From: Rhynchopus sp. YZ270_cl-10
Lineage: Eukaryota; Euglenozoa; Diplonemea; Diplonemida; Diplonemidae
Reading direction: 5' to 3'
NCBI GenBank assembly: GCA_964035575.1
Contig: OZ037928.1
Coordinates: 124,001-188,000, forward strand
DNA: 64,000 nt
Part shown: positions 50,173-58,659 of the stretch, in pieces
Layout: the number at the start of each line of letters is the position of its first letter
How positions within the stretch are numbered: position 1 is the stretch's first letter
Program-made: the position numbers and the translations under genes
Notes under the pieces: generated by a model
Told to the model about the DNA's origin: nothing
The model's database searches: none
The model's input: the letters and a program-made list of their open reading frames with translations, nothing else

Positions 50173-51064
50173 TGGTGTTTTGTGTGTTTTTTTTCTGTTG
50201 TGTGAGTGGAAGATACAGCCATTGATTGTCCACCTGCCAACCTCCTGAACTCGCACTGTCATCTTTTCCGCAGCATCCAGAATGTGTGCAACGCGCAAGA
50301 CAAAACGTACGATTTCAACTTCATTCCTGCCTGCACAAACGGACAGCAATTTCGAGGGTGCTGAAGAAAAAAGACGCGAAAAGAAGGCAAAAGGGGAGCA
50401 AAGTGGGTCAAGAGGGAGGGAAAGGGACACCGAAAAGGTTAAAAATGCTCTTTTTTCTGTGATATCTGTACCACGGTATTTGTTTTGTTTTGTTATTTTG
50501 GTTCTCCTTTTTGTACCAGATTTATTTTTTGTTTTCATTTGCTCCGCAGCGTGACCTGAAAGTTACGCTTGGACCAGTCTTAAGGGAAATTGTTTTCCGC
50601 CCCCTCAGTGAACACGGAGTGGTGCCTGAGATGTCTCTTTATCATGTCTTTTTGTTGTCTTTCAGTGTCTTTTAACGTCTCATTTTTAGCAGTATCTTTG
50701 CTGCATCTTGCTTCCTTTTTCATAATTGCTCTCTCTGTCTCTCTGTCTCTCTGTCTCTCTGTCTCTCTGTCTCTCTGTCTCTCTGTCTCTCTGTCTCTCT
50801 GTCTCTCTGTCTCTCTGTCTCTCTGTCTCTCTGTCTCTCTGTCTCTCTGTCTCTCTCTTCTGCATCGACAAACCAGTCATCCCTGGGCTAGGATGTTGCA
50901 CACACTCACTTTCCCCCGCTTTTTTTTAGAAGACTTGACACACAAAAAGCCCTCTCGTGAAGAGTGTACCTTTGGTACAAATGACTGGCGCACCGTGATA
51001 CGCCAGCCCTAAGAGATTAGGAGATACAAGCTACACCATGTGTCCTCAAGACCGTGCAGTCGCT
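50173..51064. other. Intergenic gap, duplicated flanks and 8-mer repeat
   Basis: 50173-50330 is the type A 5' flank (as at 1331 and 3653). Then about 350 bp unassigned, the CTCTCTGT repeat, the CATCGACAAACCAGTCATCC block and the CCCTCTCGTGAAGAGTGTACC motif (50941-50980). Confidence 0.6.
50729..50857. repeat. CTCTCTGT minisatellite, about 16 copies
   Basis: Pure 8-mer array. The homologous blocks at 47521-47548 and 48767-48790 hold only 2-3 imperfect copies, so the array expanded at this copy. Confidence 0.95.
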
Positions 51065-51889
51065 TCACAGCTCCACCACAAGCTCACTCAGGCCCGCCTC
51101 CTCCACAGCGCTCGACACAGCAGCACTGCACCCAGAGAGGCGGATGGTTTGTAAGCTTGTCTCCTGGCAGAAGGCGTACCCCACGCGCGTAACACTGATG
51201 AGCGAAGATAGGTCCAGTTCTCTCAAACCGGTGCATTTATGGAGGAAGTACCTGCCAATGTGCTTCAGATTGTGGAGCGAAGATAAGTTCAGAGCTGTCA
51301 AACTGCTGCAGTTGCGGAGGAAGTAGTCCCCAACGTGGGCAAGACTGTTGAGTGAAGATAAGTCTAACACTGTCAAGCTGCTGCAGTTTTGGAGAAAGCT
51401 GTTGCAAACGTAGACGAGGCTAGTCAGTGAAGACAAGTCGACAGATGTTAAACTCCCGCAACAGCGGAGGAAGTGGGTCCCGATCCACGTGACAGTCGAC
51501 ACAGCACTCAGATCAAGTCGCGTTATCGATGAACCATCAAAAAAGTCAGCCGGAATGACAGTCGTAACCTCCGCCTGCAGAAGCAAACACGCCACCTCAG
51601 GATCCTCCACCTCCTTCAACCTCTCTGGAGTCAGGTCGGTCTCACCCAACGCATGAAGCGCTGCTATGGCTTCGAACTTCATCGAAGTTGTCACCAAAAT
51701 TGTGCCCCCAGCACTCAGCTGCGTCATGTCCGCTCCTTCGCCCATCGCTTTGTCTCCGAAACTCATGCAAAAGCTGTCTTCAGGCAGCCCCACTGCAGAC
51801 GCCACCTTCCGCCGCATGTCCTCCACTGTGTCATCCAGAGCCACCTCAATCACGTGTGTCTCGTCGCAAAACTCCACATTCAGATCCAT
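51065..51889 (-). CDS. Ubiquitin-like/LRR protein, type C, 6 repeats, no basic tail
   Basis: 274 residues from the ATG at 51887-51889. Ubiquitin-like domain 1-66 (VALDDTVEDMRRKV, AGGTILVTTSMK), linker, six repeats (LTSLVYVCNSFLQN is the counterpart of the hybrid repeat in the gene at 49033), cap LSGCSAAVSSAV, end SELVVEL. Its last four repeats are the apparent donor, or sister, of the C-terminal half of the chimera next door. The 5' flank (51945-52317) is copied before the gene at 54655 (55527-55895). Confidence 0.9.
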   Translation of the reverse strand: MDLNVEFCDETHVIEVALDDTVEDMRRKVASAVGLPEDSFCMSFGDKAMGEGADMTQLSAGGTILVTTSMKFEAIAALHALGETDLTPERLKEVEDPEVACLLLQAEVTTVIPADFFDGSSITRLDLSAVSTVTWIGTHFLRCCGSLTSVDLSSLTSLVYVCNSFLQNCSSLTVLDLSSLNSLAHVGDYFLRNCSSLTALNLSSLHNLKHIGRYFLHKCTGLRELDLSSLISVTRVGYAFCQETSLQTIRLSGCSAAVSSAVEEAGLSELVVEL

Positions 51890-51944
51890 GTTTTGTGTTG
51901 TGTTTTTCTTGTTTCGTTATTTGTGCTGCTGTGGTTGTGTTGTT

Positions 51945-52317
51945 GTGAGTGCTTTGGGGAGGGTGGTGAGGCAGGAAGAAGCACAGATACGAGGGGTGCA
52001 CACAGCAGACACGCAAGGACATCGGTCTACGACACTTCGTTGCAGCAACAAAACGTGGTGACACAATCGGTGTCAAATTAAAGGGGAACAGAAATTGGGC
52101 ACACTGGTCTCGGGAGCCTGTTGAGTATCTGACTTATGAAAAGAACAAGGGGGAAAGAGAGAGACAGAGAGTTGGGTATGCATCATAAAACACAACCCGG
52201 ACCCCGGATTTCCGATGAGGGCTAGGAGGGGTGGCCGTGTCTGGTTTGCTGTTTTGCTCATTTCTTGATGTGGTCTTCAAATCATTGAAAGGGTGCTGGC
52301 TGACGACACTGAGGACG
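51945..52317. repeat. 5'-flank block, copy of 55527-55895
   Basis: About 370 bp nearly identical to 55527-55895 (GGGAGGGTGGTGAGGCAGGA, CGGTGTCAAATTAAAGGGGA, GTTGAGTATCTGACTTATGA). The first 110 bp also match 53615-53725 and 57605-57715, after which those two share a different continuation. Two alternating flank types thus mark successive duplicated units. Confidence 0.8.
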
Positions 52318-52512
52318 CTGCAGTTGGTGATGGAGTTGACACTCTGGTGGGGTGGGGTAGGGGAAAGGAGGTCGTCTGCTCAACCAGCCAGCAACTTCAC
52401 GGCAGCCACCACGTCTCCTTCCGCAGTGTACAGCTGTGACGTGGAAACTCTCAGGAGGACTGTCGTTGCAGGCGCAGGTGGGAAGCGTGAAGCTGCACCG
52501 TATCGTGGTCTG

Positions 52513-53553
52513 TCACTGCGACAGTCTCGGTCGCTTGCAGTCTTCCTCAGGTGATTCGTCTCGCTTCCGTTTTGGACGTGCCTCCACAACAAGATCACTC
52601 AAGCCTGCCTCCTCCACAGCGCGCGACACAGCAGCACTGCACCCAGAGAGGTGGATCGTTTGTAAGCTTGTACACTCGTTGAAAGAGCACTGCCCAAAGT
52701 GTGCAACGTACTCGAGTGGAGATAAATCGAGAGATGTTAAACTGGCACAGTTGCGGAGGAAGTGGTCCCCAACGCGCGTGACACTGTTGAGTGAAGATAA
52801 GTCGACAGCTGTTAAACTCGTGCACCCCTGGAGGAAGCGGTCCTCAACGTACGTGAGCCTGTTTAGTGAAGGCAAGACGAGAGATGTTAAACTCCTGCAG
52901 TCCTGGAGGAAGCCGTCCTCAATGCCCGTGAGACTGTTGAGTGAAGGCAAGACGAGAGATGTTAAACTGGTGCAGTTCCGGAGGAAGGACATCCCAACAT
53001 ACGTGAGACTGTTGAGTGAAGACAAGTTGAGAGATGTTAAACTGGTGCAGCACTGGAGGAAGCCGTACCCAACATACGTGAGACTGTTGAATGAAGACAA
53101 GTCGACAGAGGTTAAACTCCTGCAGTACTCGAGGAAGCCGCGCTCAATCCGCGTGACAGTCGACACAGCACTCAGATCAAGTCGCGTTATCGATGTTGCC
53201 TCTAAGAAGAAGTAGGGAATGACAGTCGCAACCTCCGCCTGCAGAAGCAAACACGCCACCTCAGGATCCTCCACCTCCTCCAACCTCTCTGGCGTCAGGT
53301 CGGTCTCACCCAACGCACGAAGCGCTGCTATGGCTTCAAACTTCATCGACTTCTTCACCACAATTGTGTCCCCAGCACTCAGCTGCGTCATGTCGTATCC
53401 TTCGCCCATCACTTTGTCTCCGAAACTAATACCAAAGCTGTCTTCAGGCAGCCCCACTGCAGACGCCACCTTCCGCCGCATGTGTTCCACTGTGTCATCC
53501 AGAGCCACCTCAATCACGTGTGTCTCATCGCAAAACTCCACATTCAGATCCAT
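52513..53553 (-). CDS. Ubiquitin-like/LRR protein, type C, 8 repeats
   Basis: 346 residues from the ATG at 53551-53553. Ubiquitin-like domain 1-66 (VALDDTVEHMRRKV), linker (LTPERLEEVEDPEVACLLLQAEVATVIPYFF), eight repeats in which VLPSLNSLT alternates with NLSSLNSLT, cap HLSGCSAAVSRAV, tail PKRKRDESPEEDCKRPRL. The partner in the next duplicated unit (56360) is the same gene with two extra repeats. The 5' flank starts as block 53615. The frame and tail are whole. Confidence 0.9.
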   Translation of the reverse strand: MDLNVEFCDETHVIEVALDDTVEHMRRKVASAVGLPEDSFGISFGDKVMGEGYDMTQLSAGDTIVVKKSMKFEAIAALRALGETDLTPERLEEVEDPEVACLLLQAEVATVIPYFFLEATSITRLDLSAVSTVTRIERGFLEYCRSLTSVDLSSFNSLTYVGYGFLQCCTSLTSLNLSSLNSLTYVGMSFLRNCTSLTSLVLPSLNSLTGIEDGFLQDCRSLTSLVLPSLNRLTYVEDRFLQGCTSLTAVDLSSLNSVTRVGDHFLRNCASLTSLDLSPLEYVAHFGQCSFNECTSLQTIHLSGCSAAVSRAVEEAGLSDLVVEARPKRKRDESPEEDCKRPRLSQ

Positions 53554-54654
53554 GTTTTGTGTTGTGTTTTTCTTGTTTCGTTATTTGTGCTGCTGTGGTT
53601 GTGTTGTTGTGAGTGCTTTGGGATGGGAGGGTGGTGAGGCAGGAAGAAGCACGGATACGAGGCGTGCACACAGCAGACACGCAAGGAGATCGGTCTACGA
53701 CACTTCGTTGCAGCAACAAAACGGGCGCTGCAAGCCACGTGGTGTGGAGAGGGAGAGAGAAAGCAGAGTGTCAGGTCAGTTGGTCAGATGATGGCACCCC
53801 CTCATATGTCGTCACTGTGGGGGAGAAATTGCTTTGTGCGCCGACACAATACCCACCAAGGGGCTCTCATGGAGCTCAATGCCAGCCAACAATGCAGAGA
53901 CACGGCTTGCGCAACGTAATGTGCAAAGAAACGTGATGATAGTGCAAACGGAAGTGAAAAGAAAAAATTTTAAAACGCTTTCATTGTCCCTTTGTCAAAA
54001 TCTCTTTGTTTTCTTTTTGTCTATTTTTCCTGCATTTTTTCTTCCCCCTTTCCTTTGTACTTTCTGTCGTTTTAGTCATTGTTAGATACGCTCAATCGCC
54101 TATCATCCTTGAAAGCTTCGCAAGTCCTCGGCTTACTCTCTTCTTAGACATACGTCCAACAAGAAAACGCCTCCTTGTCTGACTCATGGCGCTTTGTGTG
54201 ATGGGGAATTTGGAATTAACACAAAGGAGGATTGGCCTTGGAGGGAGTACACACATATAGCTAATGGGAGGTGGGGGAAAGGAAAAGGGGAGCTAAACAG
54301 GTGTTGCTCCACACACAGGTTGGGGTAGGGGGAAAGGGGTTGAAACAGAACACTTTTTGTGTTCCATGCAAAATCCAGAAGTCTGCGAAGTCGCATAATT
54401 CGCGTATAGTAGCTATTTCTCTGTATACTGTATTGATGTCCCCCGTTTAGATTAACCGAGGGGTTTTACTTTCTTTTTTTCTTGGTGAGGCGGTCAGCTT
54501 GACGTGCTCAGTTGTTGCCTTTGTACGAAGCTGCCTGTCTTGCACCCCGCATGTGGCGTCCCTCCTGAGGAAGCGCTGTGCAGCATCACGACACCGCACC
54601 AAGCACAACGCAAAGCACTGCACCACCTTGCACCAACAGGGCTGTGCGGCCACG
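53554..54654. other. 1.1-kb gap between LRR genes
   Basis: Repeated at 57551-58659 with few differences. Contains CGTAATGTGCAAAGAAACGT, GATACGCTCAATCGCCTATC and GAAGTCTGCGAAGTCGCATA. No coding. Near 54560-54690 an alternative 3' flank of the following gene reads toward the stop codon. Confidence 0.55.
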
Positions 54655-55464
54655 TCACTGCGACAGTCTCGGTCGCTTGCAGTCTTCCTCAGGTGATTCG
54701 TCTCGCTTCCGTTTCGGACGTGCCTCCACAACAAGATCACTCAAGCCTGCCTCCTCCACAGCGCGTGACACAACAGCACTGCACCCAGAGAGGCGGATCG
54801 TTTGTACTGTTGTGTACACACAGAAGCCACGGCCAATGTGCGTCACGCTGCTTAATGAAGACAGGTTGAGATGAGTTAAGCTGCACTTGTAAAGGAAGTA
54901 GGTGCCAATGTGCGTGAGACTGTCCAGTGAAGACAAGTCGAGAGACGTCAAACTCCCGCAATAGCCGAGGAAGCCGTTCCCAATGTGCGTGAGACTGTTG
55001 AGTGACGACAAGTCGACAGAGGTTAAACTATCGCATTGCAAGAGGAAATCGTTCTCAATCTTCGTGACAGCCGACACAGCACTCAGATCAAGTCGCGTTA
55101 ACGATGACTGACACAAGAACTCCTCAGGAATGACAGTCGCAACCTCCGCCTGCAGAAGCAAACACGCCACTTCAGGATCCTCCACCTCCTTCAACTTCTC
55201 TGGAGTCAGGTCGGTCTCACCCAACGCACGAAGCGCTGCTATGGCTTCAAACTTCATCGACTTCTTCACCACGATCGCGTCCCCAGCACTCAGCTGCGTC
55301 ATGTCCGCTCCTTCGCCCATCGCTTCGTCTCTGAAACTCATGCCAAAGCTGTCTTCAGGCAGCCCCACTGCAGACGCCACCTTCCGCCGCATGTCCTCCA
55401 CTGTGTCAGCCAGAGCCACCTCAATCACGTGTGTCTCGTCGCAAAACTCCACATTCAGATCCAT
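54655..55464 (-). CDS. Ubiquitin-like/LRR protein, type C, 5 repeats
   Basis: 269 residues from the ATG at 55462-55464. Ubiquitin-like domain 1-66 (note MSFRDEAMGEG, Arg for Gly), linker, five repeats, the fourth short by one residue (KCSLTHLNLSSL) and the cap repeat altered (CVYTTVQTIRLSGC). Tail PKRKRDESPEEDCKRPRL intact. In the next duplicated unit its positional counterpart at 58660 has 14 repeats, showing how fast repeat number changes. Confidence 0.9.
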   Translation of the reverse strand: MDLNVEFCDETHVIEVALADTVEDMRRKVASAVGLPEDSFGMSFRDEAMGEGADMTQLSAGDAIVVKKSMKFEAIAALRALGETDLTPEKLKEVEDPEVACLLLQAEVATVIPEEFLCQSSLTRLDLSAVSAVTKIENDFLLQCDSLTSVDLSSLNSLTHIGNGFLGYCGSLTSLDLSSLDSLTHIGTYFLYKCSLTHLNLSSLSSVTHIGRGFCVYTTVQTIRLSGCSAVVSRAVEEAGLSDLVVEARPKRKRDESPEEDCKRPRLSQ

Positions 55465-55526
55465 GATTTTGTGTTGCTGTGGTTGTCTTATTTCGTTATT
55501 TGTGCTGCTGTGGTTGTATTGTTGTG

Positions 55527-56359
55527 AGTGCTTTGGGGAGGGTGGTGAGGCAGGAAGAAGCACAGATACGAGGGGTGCACACAGCAGACACGCAAGGACA
55601 TCGGTCTACGACACTTCGTTGCAGCAACAAAACATGGTGACACAATCGGTGTCAAATTAAAGGGGAACAGAAATTGGGCACACTGGTCTCGGGAGCCTGT
55701 TGAGTATCTGACTTATGAAAAGAACAAGGGGGAAAGAGAGAGACAGAGAGTTGGGTATCCACCATAAAACACAACCCGGACCTCGGCTTTCCGATGAGGG
55801 CTAGGAGGGGTGGCCGTGTCTGGTTTGTTTTCTTGATCATTTGTTGATGTGGTCTTCAAATCATTGAAAGGGTGCTGGCTGACGACACTGAGGACCTCCT
55901 TGGCCCAGAGCTGTTCTCGAAGTCAAGCACGACCCGGCTGTACACTGGCGGCCTCAACACAGGTCCGCTTCTCATCTGGGCAAAACAGCCGAAAAACAGC
56001 AAAAAGGGAGGAAGAACAAAAGGAGAGGTTGGGAGTGGGATAGGTGCAACCAACTTAGTTGTGTTAGTGGGTACGCACAGCCTTCACAGGGACGTTCCAA
56101 CATTTTCACATATGAAGCAGCATCGTGTACACGGGCTGCAGTTGGTGATGGAGTTGACACTCTGGTGGGGTGTGGTAGGGGAAAGGAGGTCGTCTGCTCA
56201 ACCAGCCAGCAACTTCACGGCAGCCACCACGTCTCCTTCCGCAGTGTGCAGCTGACGTGGAAACTCTCGGGAGGACTGTCGTTGCAGGCGCAGGTGGGAA
56301 GCGTGAAGCTGCCCCGTATCGTGGTCTGTCACTTGCACCAACAGGGCTGTGCGGCCACG
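55527..56359. other. Intergenic gap, flank block copy and 3' block
   Basis: 55527-55895 copies 51945-52317. 55896-56130 contains CTGTACACTGGCGGCCTCAA, related to the LRR 3'-flank block. 56150-56330 copies 52332-52500. No gene. Confidence 0.6.
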
Positions 56360-57550
56360 TCACTGCGACAGTCTCGGTCGCTTGCAGTCTTCCTCAGGTG
56401 ATTTGACTCGCTTCCGTTTCGGACGTGTCTCCACAACAAGATCACTCAAGCCTGCCTCCTCCACAGCGCGTGACACAGCAGCACTGCACCCAGAGAGGTG
56501 GATCGTTTGTAAGCTTGTACACTTCTTGAAAGAGCGCTGGCCAAAGTGTGCAACGTACTCGAGTGAAGACAAGTCGAGAGATGTTAAACTGGCACAGTTG
56601 CGGAGGAAGTGGTCCCCAACGCGCGTGATACTGTTGAGTGAAGATAAGTCGACAGCTGTTAAACTCGTGCACCCTTCGAGGAAGCGGTCCTCAACGTACG
56701 TGAGACTGTTGAGTGAAGGCAAGACGACAGATGTTAAACTGCTGCAGTCCTGGAGGAAGCCGTCCTCAATGCCCGTGAGACTGTTGAGTGAAGGCAAGAC
56801 GAGAGATGTTAAACTGGTGCAGTTCTGGAGAAAGCCCCTCCCAACATACGTGAGACTGTTGAGTGAAGACATGTTGAGAGATGTTAAACTGGTGCAGTTC
56901 AGGAGGAAGTCGCACCCAACGTCCGTGAGACTGTTGAGTGAAGGCAAGACGAGAGATGTTAAACTGCTGCAGTTCCGGAGGAAGGACATCCCAACATACG
57001 TGAGACTGTTGAGTGAAGACAAGTTGAGAGATGTTAAACTGGTGCACCCATGGAGGAAGCCGTACCCAACATACGTGAGACTGTTGAATGAAGACAAGTC
57101 GACAGATGTTAAACTCCTGCAGTTCCGGAGGAAGCCGTCCTTAATCCGCGTGACAGTCGACGCGGCACTCAGATCAAGTCGCGTTATCGATGTTGCCTCT
57201 AAGAAGAAGTAGGGAATGACAGTCGCAACCTCCGCCTGCAGAAGCAAACACGCCACTTCAGGATCCTCCACCTCCTCCAACCTCTCTGGCGTCAGGTCTG
57301 TCTCACCCAACGCACGAAGCGCTGCTATGGCTTCAAACTTCATCGACTTCTTCACCACAATTGTGTCCCCAGCACTCAGCTGCGTCATGTCGTATCCTTC
57401 GCCCATCACTTCGTCTCCGAAACTAATACCAAAGCTGTCTTCAGGCAGCCCCACTGCAGACGCCACCTTCCGCCGCATGACTTCCAGTGTGTCAGCCAGA
57501 GCCACCTCAATCACGTGTGTCTCGTCGCAAAACTCCAGATTCAGATCCAT
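56360..57550 (-). CDS. Ubiquitin-like/LRR protein, type C, 10 repeats
   Basis: 396 residues from the ATG at 57548-57550 (MDLNLEFCDETHVIEVALADTLEVMRRKV). Ten repeats; repeats 4-7 are the same VLPSLNSLT/NLSSLNSLT pair as in the gene at 52513 but present once more, consistent with unequal exchange by whole two-repeat (150-bp) steps. Cap HLSGCSAAVSRAV, tail PKRKRVKSPEEDCKRPRL (Val for Asp in the first cluster). It corresponds to 52513 in the tandem duplication. Confidence 0.9.
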   Translation of the reverse strand: MDLNLEFCDETHVIEVALADTLEVMRRKVASAVGLPEDSFGISFGDEVMGEGYDMTQLSAGDTIVVKKSMKFEAIAALRALGETDLTPERLEEVEDPEVACLLLQAEVATVIPYFFLEATSITRLDLSAASTVTRIKDGFLRNCRSLTSVDLSSFNSLTYVGYGFLHGCTSLTSLNLSSLNSLTYVGMSFLRNCSSLTSLVLPSLNSLTDVGCDFLLNCTSLTSLNMSSLNSLTYVGRGFLQNCTSLTSLVLPSLNSLTGIEDGFLQDCSSLTSVVLPSLNSLTYVEDRFLEGCTSLTAVDLSSLNSITRVGDHFLRNCASLTSLDLSSLEYVAHFGQRSFKKCTSLQTIHLSGCSAAVSRAVEEAGLSDLVVETRPKRKRVKSPEEDCKRPRLSQ

Positions 57551-58659
57551 GATTTGTGTTGCTGTGTTTTTCTTGTTTCGTTATTTGTGCTGCTTGTTGT
57601 GAGTGCTTTGGAATGGGAGGGTGGTGAGGCAGGAAGAAGCACAGATACGAGGCGTGCACACAGCAGACACGCAAGGAGATCGGTCTACGACACTTCGTTG
57701 CAGCAACAAAACGGGCGATGCAAGCCACGTGGTGTGGAGAGGAAAAGAGTGAGAGAAAGCAGAGTGTCAGGTCAGTTGGTCAGATGATGGCACCCTCATA
57801 TGTCGTCACTGTGGGGGAGAAATTGTTTTGTGCGCCGACACAATACCCACCAAGGGGCTCTCATGGAGCTCAATGCCAGCCAACAATGCAGAGGCACAGC
57901 TTGCGCAACGTAATGTGCAAAGAAACGTGATGATAGTGCAAACGGAAGTGAAAAGAAAAAAATTTTACATTGTCCCTTTGTCAAAATCTCTTTGTTTTGT
58001 TTTTGTCTATTTTTCCTGCATTTTTTCTTCCCCCTTTCCTTTGTACTTTCTGTCGTTTTAGTCATTGTTAGATACGCTCAATCGCCTATCATCCTTGAAA
58101 GCTTCGCAAGTCCTCGGCTTACTCTCTTCTTAGACATACGTCCAACAAGAAAACGCCTCCTTGTCTTACTCATGGCGCTTTGTGTGATGGGGAATTTGGC
58201 ATTAACACAAAGGAGAATTGGCCTTGGAGGGAGTACACACATGTAGCTAATGGGAGGTGGGGGAAAGGAAAAGGAAAAGGGGAACTAAACAGGTGTTGCT
58301 CCACACAAAGGTTGGGGTAGGGGGAAAGGGGGTTGGGAAACAGAACACTTTTTGTGTTCCTTCAAAAACAGGATCATAAATCCAGAAGTCTGCGAAGTCG
58401 CATAATTCGCGATAGTAGCTATTTCTCTGTATACTGTATTGATGTCCCCCGTTTAGATTAACCGAGGGGTTTTACTTTCTTTTATTTTGGTGAGGCGGTC
58501 AGCTTGACGTGCTCAGTTGTTGCCTTTGTACGAAGCTGCCTGTCTTGCACCCCGCATGTGGCGTCCCTCCTGAGGAAGCGCTGTGCAGCATCACGACACC
58601 GCACCAAGCACAACGCAAAGCACTGCACCACCTTGCACCAACAGGGCTGTGCGGCCACG
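57551..58659. repeat. 1.1-kb gap, second copy of 53554-54654
   Basis: Same order of landmarks as 53554-54654, with small insertions and deletions (for example GGAAAAGGAAAAGG near 58265, an extra GTTCCTTCAAAAACAGGATC near 58355). No coding. Confidence 0.7.
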
